Shown: positions 26,194 to 34,325, numbered from the stretch's first letter. The stretch is DNA of 64,000 bases from Roseovarius litorisediminis (GCF_900172295.1 NZ_FWFL01000002.1:186001-250000), one strand, 5' to 3'. Notes: generated by a model not told the origin, from the letters alone. A program made the numbers and translations.

Positions 26194-27041
26194 GCGGCAG
26201 CACCGGTCGTCTGGTCAGCCAGATCATTCAGCGCCCGGCGGATCAGCTGGGTGGCAGCATGGGTGCGATAGGCAGCGTCGGCACGGATGTCGTCGATAGG
26301 GCTCAGATCTTCCGCGATCAGCGCACCGGTGGCACATGTTGTCAGGCTGGCGTCGATACGCCTGCCGGTCAGTGCCTTTTCCAGCGTGGGCAGTCGCGTG
26401 GCAACCGCACTACAGGCGCCGACAGCAACGGCGGCGCTGGTCACGTGGCCGCTGTCAGTGACCAGCCGGGCGGCGACCATGGCAATTGAAATCACAAGGT
26501 ATTTGCGTGCACCAAGCTTCAGGAAACGCGATTGCCCATCGGGCGTTGGGACGAGCAGGGCGGTCACTATCTCATCTGGCGCCAATGCGGTTTGGCGCAC
26601 CCCGGTGATGAAATCAGTCAAAGGTAGGGTCCGCGCCCCTTTGGCTGAGGCAATTTCAACAATGGCGTTCAAAGCCAACAGGCAGGGCACCCCGTCTGCA
26701 GCTGGCGATGCGTTACAGATATTACCCGCAAGGGTACCGGCATTCTGAATCTGGACCGACCCGACTTCGACCGCAGCCTGTTTCAGCATGTCAAAGGCAG
26801 GTTGCAGATCGGCACGGATAATGTCGCTCCAGCGGGTATTGGCGCCTATCCTGATATGATCCGGCGCTTTAGTGATCCCACGCAGCGCACTGATGCCGGT
26901 AATGTCCAGAATCGGGCCTTCCAGCGCGCGCCGCCGGGTTGCCGGAAAAAGATCGGTGCATCCCGCCGTAACAGTGGCCGGGGTTTCAGCCAGAAACCCA
27001 AGCGCATCGTCAAGCGTGTGAGGCCGGTAATAGACAGCCAA
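26190..27041 (-). CDS. FAD-binding subunit of molybdenum hydroxylase (CoxM/XdhB-like medium subunit)
   Basis: A 283-residue flavoprotein subunit of the xanthine dehydrogenase/CO dehydrogenase type. The FAD loops are TVTAGCTDLFP near residue 23 (family usual: AGGTDL) and NAGTLAGNICNASPAADGVP near 105, followed by FLKLGARKYLVISIAMVAARL. It passes electrons from the [2Fe-2S] clusters of the fused partner to an acceptor. It begins the enzyme half of the cluster, 176 bp after livF, and overlaps the hydroxylase gene by 4 bp. Confidence 0.9.
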   Translation of the reverse strand: MAVYYRPHTLDDALGFLAETPATVTAGCTDLFPATRRRALEGPILDITGISALRGITKAPDHIRIGANTRWSDIIRADLQPAFDMLKQAAVEVGSVQIQNAGTLAGNICNASPAADGVPCLLALNAIVEIASAKGARTLPLTDFITGVRQTALAPDEIVTALLVPTPDGQSRFLKLGARKYLVISIAMVAARLVTDSGHVTSAAVAVGACSAVATRLPTLEKALTGRRIDASLTTCATGALIAEDLSPIDDIRADAAYRTHAATQLIRRALNDLADQTTGAAA

Positions 27042-27181
27042 AGGGACCCTCCTGCGCCGGGTCTATCCGGCAAAGAACTCTGCAACGGGATGGTGCGTTA
27101 GTGCGGTTGCAGCTGTCAACACGCCTCTTTGAGGTTCAATGGGCAATGCGGGCTTCTTCTTGGTGGAAATACTCTGGGGGT

Positions 27182-27200
27182 TTGGGGGTAAAACCCCCAA
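27182..27200. other. GC-rich hairpin between livF and the enzyme genes
   Basis: TTGGGGGT (27182-27189) and ACCCCCAA (27193-27200) make a perfect stem with an AAA loop, between the livF stop (27218) and the FAD-subunit start (27041). On the minus strand it is followed by a second C-run and AGAGTATTT. It may partly terminate the liv transcript or protect its end. I recall similar C-run/AGAGTATTT strings after many roseobacter genes. Confidence 0.55.
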
Positions 27201-27217
27201 CTGGCGCGGCAAGCGAT

Positions 27218-27913
27218 TCACACGCCGATATAGCGCTCGACGATACTGTGATCGTCGCGCAAGGCCTGTGCAGGCAGAACCTCACCGCCCTGACCGTTTT
27301 CGATAAAGGCCACCCGGTCTGCCACGGAAAGCACCGCATCGACGCGTTGCTCGACCAGCAATATCGCCACGCCTGCGTCGCGCATCTTCACGATCACCTG
27401 GCGGATCGCTTCGATCATCGACGGTTGCAGCCCCTCGGTGGGTTCGTCCAGCAACAGCGCCTTGGGCCGCAGACACAGCGCGCGGGCGGTCGCCAGCATC
27501 TGTTGCTCGCCGCCCGACAGGGTTTGCGCGCGCTGGCGATACCGCTCTCGCAGGCGCGGAAACAGGGTCAGAACTTCATCCAGCGTATCGGGGCCGCTTT
27601 TGCGCGCCCGCAATCCGATTTCAAGGTTTTGCGCAACAGTCAGTCCGGCAAACAGACGTCGCCCCTGCGGGATATAGCCGATACCGGCGCGGGGCACCTC
27701 GTGCGGGGGCAGTTTGCTGACGTTCTGGCCGTCCAGCATTATGGAACCCGACATCAGCGGCAACAGCCCCATGATGGCCTGCATCGTGGTGGTCTTGCCC
27801 GCGCCGTTGCGGCCCAAAAGGCACAGGATTTCGCCACTGTTCACCGTCAGCGACAGGTCGCGCAACACCTGGGCACGGCCATATCCGGTATTGATTGCCT
27901 GCAACTCCAGCAT
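27218..27913 (-). CDS. livF: Branched-chain amino acid-type ABC transporter ATPase LivF
   Basis: A 231-residue ATPase of the hydrophobic amino acid uptake (HAAT) family. Walker A GRNGAGKTTT lies near residue 34, the signature is LSGGEQQML and Walker B is ALLLDEPTEGLQP, followed by ILLVEQRVDAVLSVADRVAF, a typical LivF ending. TGATG overlap with livG couples translation. The HAAT family imports amino acids, amides, urea and aromatic acids, so the substrate is not necessarily a branched-chain amino acid. Confidence 0.92.
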   Translation of the reverse strand: MLELQAINTGYGRAQVLRDLSLTVNSGEILCLLGRNGAGKTTTMQAIMGLLPLMSGSIMLDGQNVSKLPPHEVPRAGIGYIPQGRRLFAGLTVAQNLEIGLRARKSGPDTLDEVLTLFPRLRERYRQRAQTLSGGEQQMLATARALCLRPKALLLDEPTEGLQPSMIEAIRQVIVKMRDAGVAILLVEQRVDAVLSVADRVAFIENGQGGEVLPAQALRDDHSIVERYIGV

Positions 27914-28620
27914 CAGCCCGTCCCCAGATAGGCGGCCTGAACGGCTGCGTTGGCGTGAATTTCATCCGGCGTACCTTCAGCCAGAACTTCGCCGAAATTC
28001 AGCACTGTCACCTGATCGGCAGTTTCCATGACGACGTTCATGTTATGCTCGATCAGAAGGATGGTGGTATCACCTGCCAGTTCGCGGATCAGGTTTTTGA
28101 AATCTGTGATTTCGCTGTCGGCAAGCCCTTGAGTGGGTTCATCAAGGATCAGCAACCGAGGCTTTTGCACCAGCCCCATGGCAATTTCCAGCAGCCGCTG
28201 GTGGCCATAACTCAGGTCGCCCGCTTCCTGATCCATCCGCTCCAGCAGACCAACCTGGTCAAGTGCCTCTTTCACAGCGGTATCAACCTTGTCGCCGTGC
28301 AAGCGGCGGCGGGCGGCAAGCGCTACGTTTTCGGCCGCCGGCAGGCGCGAAAAAACCGAGGTGATCTGAAACGTATAGGCCATGCCCAGCATGATGCGCT
28401 TATGCGCAGGCAGCGCGGTGATATCGACCTCGTCAAAAAATACCCTGCCCTCTGAAGGTTCGATGCGACCGCAGATCATACCGACCAGCGTTGTTTTGCC
28501 AGCCCCGTTCGGGCCAATCAGCGCCCGCACCTGACCGATGGGCAGGTCAAAATCGACATCCTGAACCGCCTGAAGCCCATCAAAATGTTTGCTTAACCCG
28601 CGGGTGGACAAAAGCATCAT
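27913..28620 (-). CDS. livG: Branched-chain amino acid-type ABC transporter ATPase LivG
   Basis: A 235-residue ATPase paired with LivF. Walker A is GPNGAGKTTL, the signature is the LivG variant LSYGHQRLLEIAMGL, and Walker B reads LLILDEPTQGL; LIEHNMNVVMETADQVTVLNFG follows at the C terminus (about residues 190-211). The start is the first of two tandem ATGs at 28620, overlapping the livM stop by 4 bp; the frame extends into livM but that part is a shadow. Confidence 0.92.
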   Translation of the reverse strand: MMLLSTRGLSKHFDGLQAVQDVDFDLPIGQVRALIGPNGAGKTTLVGMICGRIEPSEGRVFFDEVDITALPAHKRIMLGMAYTFQITSVFSRLPAAENVALAARRRLHGDKVDTAVKEALDQVGLLERMDQEAGDLSYGHQRLLEIAMGLVQKPRLLILDEPTQGLADSEITDFKNLIRELAGDTTILLIEHNMNVVMETADQVTVLNFGEVLAEGTPDEIHANAAVQAAYLGTG

Positions 28621-29561
28621 GGCAGCCACCTCCAGATCCGGGCGCGCAACTCGCCTGTCAGGCCCTGTGGGGCGAACAGCGTCAGCAAGACAAGAACCAC
28701 ACCTGCGATCAGCATATAGGCGGTTGTTATGCCCGAGCTGAGGTCGATCAGGTAAAACATGAACAGCGTGCCGATGAACGGGCCCAGCACAGTGCCTGCG
28801 CCACCCAGAAGCACCCATAAAAGCGGAAAAATCGAATATTGCACCGAGGCAAAGCTGGCCCCGGCATAGCCGAAAAGCAGGCCATAAGATGCCCCTGCCG
28901 CCGCCGAGATCGTGCCGGAGATCACCATCGCGCCCAGCTTGTGGGCGAAGGTATTATAGCCCAGCATACGCACGCGTTCCTCGTTCTCGCGGATGGCGAC
29001 AAGGGTTTTGCCAAAGGGGTGACGGATCAACCAGAGCGACGCCAACAGACAGGTGGCGAACAGGCTGAGGGCGGCGAAATACCGGTTCGTGGGCTGACTG
29101 AGGTCAATGCCCCACAGCATCCGTTGCGCCTGTTGAATAACAAAGCCTTCGTCGCCGCGGGTGTATTCGCCGAAATAAAGGATGGTCAGGTATCCCGCCT
29201 GCGCGAACATCAGCGTGACGATCATGAAAGCCACCCCTGCAGTGCGTAGTGCCAGCAGGGCCAATGCCATGGATACCACAACGCCCGCGGCAATACCGGC
29301 CAGCAATGCCGGAGCGGCGGAAAACCCAAGGTGCTGAATGGTCAGCGACATGCCATACATGCCCGCAGCAAAAAACAGGGCGTGGCCAAGGCTCAGCAGG
29401 CCGGTATAGCCAAACAGGATATTATATCCCACCGCGTAGCTGGCCAGCACCATGATCCGCGCCAGGTTGCCGTGGTGATAGGCCGGCAACACAAATTGCA
29501 GGGCAAACAGAAGCACAAGCAACCCGCCATGCAGGGCGATGGTCTTGGTCGTAACGCTCAT
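28617..29561 (-). CDS. livM: Branched-chain amino acid-type ABC transporter permease LivM
   Basis: A 314-residue inner-membrane permease with eight to ten helices. Family blocks are GYNILFGYTGLLSLGHALFFAAG (about residues 45-67), NEERVRMLGYNTFAHKL (coupling loop to the ATPases) and LLWVLLGGAGTVLGPFIGT. LivM dimerises with LivH. It overlaps livH and livG by 4 bp each. Confidence 0.93.
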   Translation of the reverse strand: MSVTTKTIALHGGLLVLLFALQFVLPAYHHGNLARIMVLASYAVGYNILFGYTGLLSLGHALFFAAGMYGMSLTIQHLGFSAAPALLAGIAAGVVVSMALALLALRTAGVAFMIVTLMFAQAGYLTILYFGEYTRGDEGFVIQQAQRMLWGIDLSQPTNRYFAALSLFATCLLASLWLIRHPFGKTLVAIRENEERVRMLGYNTFAHKLGAMVISGTISAAAGASYGLLFGYAGASFASVQYSIFPLLWVLLGGAGTVLGPFIGTLFMFYLIDLSSGITTAYMLIAGVVLVLLTLFAPQGLTGELRARIWRWLP

Positions 29562-30484
29562 GAATGGCGTGTCCCGAACAGGCCCTGCGGGCGGAAGACC
29601 AGAACAAGGCCCACCAGCAGGGTCGCCAGAATTTTTGCCAGCGTGGGTGAGAAGAAAACAGATATGATTCCGTCACTCAATCCAATGAGAACCGCTGCCA
29701 AAACGGTGCCGGGCAGACTGCCCAGCCCGCCGATGATCACCACGATAAAGCTAAGCAAAAGGGGATCAGCCCCCATCAGGTAATGCGCCTGCTGGATCGG
29801 AACGATCAGAACGGCGGCAAGCGCGGCCAACGCGGCCCCCAGCCCAAAGACCAGCGCATAGACCTTTTCAACCGGGATACCGAAGGCCAACGCCATATCG
29901 CGGTCGGCCTGTGTGGCGCGCATCACCAGCCCGGCGCGGGTGCGTGTCATCAGGATCCAGACCCCCAGCAGCACGCCCGCTGCCGCCCCAATCACCGCAA
30001 GCTTATAAGAGGTCGTGCCAAGACCCCAGGGCCAGATCATCTGCCAACCGTTTTCACCATGTTCGAACCAGGGGATGGCAAGGCGGGTGTTGAACGGGGC
30101 CTCAACCGGGCGGGCCTCGGGGCCATAGGTCATCAGGGTAAGTTGCTGGATGATGTACAAAAGCCCGATAGTGGCGACGATGGTGCGCTCGGGGTCATAG
30201 TTCACGCGTTTTAGGATAGTCATATCGGCCAGCACGGCGATGACCCCGACGATCAGTGGTGCCACCACAAGGGCCACAGCAAAACCAATTGCAGGATGAC
30301 CGCCCATGCTATGTGCGATCCACCATGCTATGACGGCGCCCAGCATGAAAAACTCGCCATGGGCAATGTTGACCACCCGCATGACCCCAAAAACCAGACT
30401 GAGGCCCACTGCGGTAAGCGCAAGCACGGCAGCGGTAACTGCGCCTTCAAGCGAGGCGAGGATAAGATAAGGGCCAAGATCCAT
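29558..30484 (-). CDS. livH: Branched-chain amino acid-type ABC transporter permease LivH
   Basis: A 308-residue permease, first gene of the minus-strand cluster. Blocks include SLVFGVMRVVNIAHGEFFMLGA near residue 30-50, RATQADRDMALAFGIPVEKVYALVFG (coupling loop, about 196-221), and FIVVIIGGLGSLPGTVLAAVLIGL. A complete HAAT importer also needs a periplasmic binding protein; none is encoded anywhere in the window, so it must be supplied from elsewhere or be absent. The upstream region (30485-30688) should contain the cluster promoter. Confidence 0.93.
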   Translation of the reverse strand: MDLGPYLILASLEGAVTAAVLALTAVGLSLVFGVMRVVNIAHGEFFMLGAVIAWWIAHSMGGHPAIGFAVALVVAPLIVGVIAVLADMTILKRVNYDPERTIVATIGLLYIIQQLTLMTYGPEARPVEAPFNTRLAIPWFEHGENGWQMIWPWGLGTTSYKLAVIGAAAGVLLGVWILMTRTRAGLVMRATQADRDMALAFGIPVEKVYALVFGLGAALAALAAVLIVPIQQAHYLMGADPLLLSFIVVIIGGLGSLPGTVLAAVLIGLSDGIISVFFSPTLAKILATLLVGLVLVFRPQGLFGTRHS

Positions 30485-30623
30485 GTTACATCAATGGATG
30501 CCCCGGACAGGGGCGTGGGGCAACCTATTTTGTAAGCTTCGCAGGTTTTGCATGTGGATTTCGTGGTTTGCATCGCGAGTGGGGCGCGCAAATGGCTGCT
30601 GCAACAGAACGGGACGCAGCCAA

Positions 30624-30651
30624 CCCCACCGAAAATCCGGTGGGGTCTTTT
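30624..30651 (+). terminator. Orphan plus-strand terminator upstream of livH
   Basis: CCCCACCG (30624-30631), loop AAAATC, CGGTGGGG (30638-30645), then TCTTTTTT. It is a good factor-independent terminator read on the plus strand, yet both flanking genes (livH and the GNAT) are on the minus strand. Either it ends an unannotated plus-strand RNA starting in 30485-30623 or it blocks antisense transcription. Confidence 0.75.
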
Positions 30652-30688
30652 TTGCGCAAGGTTGACATAAACCTTTACCCTGACAAAC

Positions 30689-31117
30689 TCATGGGTTGGA
30701 AAATGACATTCGCATCACCTTCTGCCCCGAAGCTTCGTCCAGACGCTCGGCGCCTTCGACAAAGCCGCAGCGCCGATAAAACCGTCGCCCTGCGTTGTTT
30801 TGGGTAAAGACTTCAAGTTCCAATGTGCCCTTTTGTCTGAGGGCATGGTCCATCAAAGCCCGGCCAATTCCTAACCCATGATATTCCGGGCGCAGGAAAA
30901 GCCCACCAATCTCGTTGCCGATGAGGGCGATGAACCCCACCGAATGCTTGTGCTGTTCAGCGATCCATACCTCGGCCATGTCAAGAAACACATCCCGGAT
31001 CATCGCTTCGGCCTGGTCCGTGAATTCCGGGGTCAGGAAAGGGTGGGCAAAAGCGCTTGTTTCACGCCAGATGGACAGGACAATAGTTTTGTCGTCCGGC
31101 GAATAGGGTCTGATCAT
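30689..31117 (-). CDS. GNAT-family acetyltransferase
   Basis: A GNAT of 142 residues from ATG 31117 (MIRPYSPDDKT). The acetyl-CoA loop YHGLGIGRALMDHALRQKG follows the strand GGLFLRPE, and NNAGRRFYRRCGF is the typical last motif. The group resembles YjaB-like acetyltransferases of unknown substrate. An upstream ATG at 31129 and a TTG at 31147 are in frame; AAGGA lies about 12 bases before 31117. Same strand as livH but separated by the orphan terminator region. Confidence 0.8.
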   Translation of the reverse strand: MIRPYSPDDKTIVLSIWRETSAFAHPFLTPEFTDQAEAMIRDVFLDMAEVWIAEQHKHSVGFIALIGNEIGGLFLRPEYHGLGIGRALMDHALRQKGTLELEVFTQNNAGRRFYRRCGFVEGAERLDEASGQKVMRMSFSNP

Positions 31118-31466
31118 TGTCAGAGTCATCCTTTTGAGGGCCTGCAAGTTGCAGCCATAAATTTTTGTTGTAAGTGGATGTCACACTGTCAAAGCCACCG
31201 CCCGGTTTATCGGTGCGGCGTTCGCGTTTTACAGTCGTGCGGTCGGCTGGTCGCAGCCTGTTATGCGCGGGGCATAAAATCTCCAGATCAGATGCAGGTT
31301 TTTTTAGGGTAGGCCCGAACGTAATACAAGCCGCGTTGCGATCGGGCGGGATCACGTCCTGGCAAATCCGGAAAGCGGCTGAAGCGAACGTTTTGTACGC
31401 CTGCCAGCTCTGCCACCCGGAAATGCGTACGGAATCCACGTACGAAACGAACAGAGCGTACGAAAT
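31118..31466. other. 349-bp intergenic region with CGTACG palindromes
   Basis: No convincing gene is present; open frames on both strands lack ribosome sites and recognisable content. Three CGTACG palindromes cluster near the SixA stop. A short stem TTATGC/GCATAA occurs at 31261-31277. On the minus strand this is the upstream region of the GNAT gene. A run of seven T at about 31292 is not preceded by a strong stem. Confidence 0.4.
31426..31462. repeat. CGTACG palindrome cluster, copy A
   Basis: CGTACG occurs at 31426-31431, 31439-31444 and 31457-31462. The 12-mer ACGTACGAAACG (31438-31449) also occurs at 57521-57532, and the 13-mer GCGTACGAAATTC (31456-31468) recurs on the minus strand at 57538-57550. 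Sharing of two different units between two loci points to a dispersed element or operator array. Confidence 0.6.
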
Positions 31467-31958
31467 TCAGTCGGTCAATTCCTTCGGAATCACAAAGGCT
31501 TTTAACTGTCCGGTGCCCGGTTTCAGATCTGCCCAGTCATCGATTTGAAAATCAACCACTAGTGTCGCACAGGTGGGGAAATCGCTGAATCTGGGGTGGT
31601 CCGGTGTCGCGGCTACCAAATCGCCAGCAAAAAAAGCGATGCCGGGATTATGCCCCAGCATCAGAACCACACTTCCGGAAGCCTTGCGCAATTCTTCCAA
31701 CATCCGCCCGGGTCCGGCAAGATAAAGACTGTCCAGAAAATTTTTCGGGCTATCAAACCCAAGCAGCGCACAGGTCTCTTTCGTGCGCGCTGAAGTCGAG
31801 CTAAGTATCTGATCTGGAATATAATTGCTTGATTTCAACCAAGATCCAAGCGCGCCTGCAGCGCGTCGGCCCCGCCCATTCAACGGCCTCTCATGATCAT
31901 CCAGCCCCGGTTGTCCCCAGCTGGATTTGGCATGCCGCATCAAAATCAAACGCTTCAT
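31467..31958 (-). CDS. SixA-like histidine phosphatase
   Basis: A 163-residue phosphohistidine phosphatase-type protein. It begins MKRLILMRHAKSSW (RHAKS is the catalytic RHG-type motif with the phospho-acceptor His9), continues RPLNGRGRRAA and SSTSARTKETC, and has the second His in VLMLGHNPGI. E. coli SixA removes phosphate from histidine phosphotransfer proteins or the nitrogen PTS; the target here is unknown. GGAGG precedes the ATG well, and the start overlaps the Fe-S protein stop (ATGA). Confidence 0.88.
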   Translation of the reverse strand: MKRLILMRHAKSSWGQPGLDDHERPLNGRGRRAAGALGSWLKSSNYIPDQILSSTSARTKETCALLGFDSPKNFLDSLYLAGPGRMLEELRKASGSVVLMLGHNPGIAFFAGDLVAATPDHPRFSDFPTCATLVVDFQIDDWADLKPGTGQLKAFVIPKELTD

Positions 31959-32596
31959 TTGAACGCCTCCATATGAAATGCCGACTGCTCTTCTGTCCGG
32001 CCATAGGACTGGCTGATCGGGCAAGCCCGACGAGTGGCGCAACCCTTTGACATACAATGATTTTCCGGTTGATCAAGATCAGTTTTGCAGGCCGCAACAT
32101 CATAATTTTCAGGTCTTAATGCATCAACCGGACAAGCAGTTATACAGGGCTTGTTTTCGCATTTTATACAAGGGTTTTCGCTGATTTCAGGCAAATCCAG
32201 CTGTTCCCGAAACCCCAAGGCCCCGCGATACGACACCATCAACCCTGCCACATCATGCACCAGCAACCCCACCGGCGAGATAAAAGCCCGCCCACTTTTC
32301 GTGGCCCATTGGATAAACGGTTGGTATGGTGGCCCGCCAAACGGAAAATAAGCTTTGGCATTCAGTGTCTTGGCCAGATCAGAAATGACCCTTGACGACC
32401 ATCGATCCAGCGGGTCATCCAGCCGGTCCCGGTATTCCGGGGAGGCGGTGAAATGGGCCCAGAATCCAGGTTCCCTTGGACCAAGCAGGACCAGTGTCTG
32501 AATATCGTCGTTCAGATCACCGGGCGCGCAGTGCAGCGCGCCAAAGACGCAAAGATTTTCAGAATAAGAAGCGATATCAATGTTTTGAAGCTTCAT
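31955..32596 (-). CDS. Ferredoxin-like Fe-S protein (QueG C-terminal type cysteine pattern)
   Basis: A 213-residue protein. The C-terminal third holds Cys143, 146, 151, 155 (CIKCENKPCITACP), Cys170 and Cys181, 186, 192 (CMSKGCATRRACP), enough for two [4Fe-4S] clusters in the order seen at the end of epoxyqueuosine reductase. The cobalamin-binding part of QueG is not evident in the first 140 residues, so it is probably not QueG. ATG 32596 overlaps the hydroxylase stop by 4 bp and is chosen over 32626. Electron delivery to the neighbouring di-iron hydroxylase is a possibility. Confidence 0.72.
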   Translation of the reverse strand: MKLQNIDIASYSENLCVFGALHCAPGDLNDDIQTLVLLGPREPGFWAHFTASPEYRDRLDDPLDRWSSRVISDLAKTLNAKAYFPFGGPPYQPFIQWATKSGRAFISPVGLLVHDVAGLMVSYRGALGFREQLDLPEISENPCIKCENKPCITACPVDALRPENYDVAACKTDLDQPENHCMSKGCATRRACPISQSYGRTEEQSAFHMEAFK

Positions 32597-33387
32597 TTCC
32601 GTCGAAATGGTAACATCAGAGACCACCCCAATTTTGACGGACGATCATCCTGCCACTGCAATCCGATGGTCATTCCGTCATGTCCTTTTTCCGGCTGCGC
32701 AATGTAGGTACCGAACATCCGGTCCCAGATCGAAAGGGAAAATCCGTAGTTGCTGTCATGCTCATGCCGCATGTCCGAATGATGCACGCGGTGCATGTCC
32801 GGTGTTACCAGAACCAATCTTACAATCGCATCCAGCCACAATGGCAGTTTGATATTTGCGTGGTTGAACATGGCCGTTCCATTCAGAATGATTTCGAACA
32901 GAATGACCCCGACTGCGGGTGGTCCCAAAAGATAAACAAGCCCGATTTTCAGTAACATTGAGAACGCGATTTCCATCGGATGAAAACGGATGGCGGTGGT
33001 CACATCGATATCACGATCCGAATGGTGAACCCGATGAAAGCGCCATAAAATTGGTATTTTATGGGTGATCAGATGTTGCGCCCATATCGCCAGATCAAAG
33101 ACCAGAACAGTGGCAACAATTGTTATCCATAGCGGCAGTTCCAACTTGTTGAACAGCCCCCAACCATTGTTACCTGCGTCCATGGCTGCGCCAACGGCCA
33201 GTAATGGCAGCATCAAGGCCAGCAGGCGCAGTGTGATCGTGTCGACGATGGTAATGGCCCAGTTCGTGACCCAGCGAGTGCTGCGTGGCTGGTTGCGTTC
33301 GCGGCGTGGCACCAGCGCCTCAATCGTTGCAAACAGGGTGAAGAGGCCAGCAAAAACGGCCAAGCGAATAAGAGCTTCATTTTCCAT
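32593..33387 (-). CDS. Sterol desaturase/fatty acid hydroxylase family membrane protein
   Basis: A 264-residue integral membrane protein with about four helices and the histidine-rich di-iron motifs of the FA_hydroxylase family: QHLITHK, WRFHRVHHSDRDID, FHPMEI and HRVHHSDMRHEHDSNYGF. These enzymes hydroxylate or desaturate lipids such as fatty acids, sterols, carotenoids or ornithine lipids using O2 and an electron donor. The substrate cannot be read from the sequence. It leads an overlapping trio with the Fe-S protein and the SixA-like phosphatase. Confidence 0.9.
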   Translation of the reverse strand: MENEALIRLAVFAGLFTLFATIEALVPRRERNQPRSTRWVTNWAITIVDTITLRLLALMLPLLAVGAAMDAGNNGWGLFNKLELPLWITIVATVLVFDLAIWAQHLITHKIPILWRFHRVHHSDRDIDVTTAIRFHPMEIAFSMLLKIGLVYLLGPPAVGVILFEIILNGTAMFNHANIKLPLWLDAIVRLVLVTPDMHRVHHSDMRHEHDSNYGFSLSIWDRMFGTYIAQPEKGHDGMTIGLQWQDDRPSKLGWSLMLPFRRK

Positions 33388-33447
33388 GGCTCATACCTAA
33401 ACTTAATCGCGTTTTACGCAAGCATAGCCTGCGTAATGACGCATAAG

Positions 33448-34311
33448 TTATCTGGCGCGGATCAACGACCCGGCACCGTGTTCGGTATAAAGCTCAAGCA
33501 ATGTGGCATTGGGTGCACGACCGTCGAGAATGACAACAGCCCGAACGCCACCCTCAATTGCAGCCAGCGCTGTTTCAGTTTTGGGAATCATGCCGCCTGC
33601 AATAATGCCATCACGGGTCATCGCCCGGATCTGGTCAGCGGTGAGTTCGGTCACGACTTCTCCGCTGGCGTCACGCACACCGTCAATATCGGTCAGAAGC
33701 AACAGCCGGTCAGCCTTGAGTGCGGCAGCGATGGCACCCGCAGCGGTGTCGCCGTTGATGTTATAGGTTTCACCATTGCGACCTGCACCCAAGGGGGCGA
33801 TCACCGGGATGGCATCATCGTTGAACAGTGTGTGTAAGAATTGAGGTTTGATTTCAGTCGGTTCGCCGACCAACCCCAGCTTTGGATCCGCCGGATCACA
33901 GATGATCAGATTGGCATCTTTGCCAGACAGGCCAACAGCTTTGCCACCCTGTGCATTAATCGCCTGCACGATGCGTTTGTTCACCCGCCCGGACAAAACC
34001 ATTTCCACCACTTCCATGGTGGCTTCATCGGTGACGCGTTTCCCATTCACAAACTCGGATTGTATATCCAGCTTTTTCAACATCTCGTTGATCATCGGGC
34101 CGCCGCCATGAACGATTACCGGGTTTACGCCGACCTGCTGCATCAGAACCACGTCGCGGGCAAAAGTTTCCATGGCTTCGTCGCTGCCCATGGCGTGGCC
34201 ACCCAGCTTTATGACGACAATCGCGCCTGTGTAGCGCTGCAGATAGGGCAGTGCCTCGGATAGTGTCCGGGCGGTGGCGATCCAGTTGCGGTTCATGTCA
34301 CGTTTCTTCAT
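33448..34311 (-). CDS. argB: Acetylglutamate kinase
   Basis: A 287-residue amino acid kinase that phosphorylates N-acetylglutamate in arginine synthesis. Motifs: [11 protein letters not shown] (phosphate-binding, Lys), [54 protein letters not shown] and [30 protein letters not shown] lies before the ATG. An N-terminal helix of about 20 residues suggests the hexameric, arginine-inhibited form. It is downstream of engB across a patch of hairpins; argH is about 7 kb away in the other orientation. Confidence 0.96.
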   Translation of the reverse strand: MKKRDMNRNWIATARTLSEALPYLQRYTGAIVVIKLGGHAMGSDEAMETFARDVVLMQQVGVNPVIVHGGGPMINEMLKKLDIQSEFVNGKRVTDEATMEVVEMVLSGRVNKRIVQAINAQGGKAVGLSGKDANLIICDPADPKLGLVGEPTEIKPQFLHTLFNDDAIPVIAPLGAGRNGETYNINGDTAAGAIAAALKADRLLLLTDIDGVRDASGEVVTELTADQIRAMTRDGIIAGGMIPKTETALAAIEGGVRAVVILDGRAPNATLLELYTEHGAGSLIRAR

Positions 34312-34325
34312 CTTGTTGTCCTCGT

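Noticed and set aside
31062-31439. 125-codon minus-strand frame running from the intergenic region into the GNAT gene
   Set aside because: No ribosome site, and its last part is out of frame with and overlaps the GNAT coding start. Treated as intergenic.
31390-31440. tRNA-like string on the minus strand (GGGTGGCAGAGCTGGC)
   Set aside because: No cloverleaf can be completed: no TTCGA arm or matching acceptor stem at the right distance.
31174-31548. 124-codon plus-strand frame overlapping the SixA gene end
   Set aside because: No start context, overlaps a well-supported gene on the other strand, no recognisable domain.
31955-32596. Calling the Fe-S protein QueG (epoxyqueuosine reductase)
   Set aside because: Only the C-terminal cysteine pattern resembles QueG; the protein is about 150 residues too short and the cobalamin-binding part is not evident.
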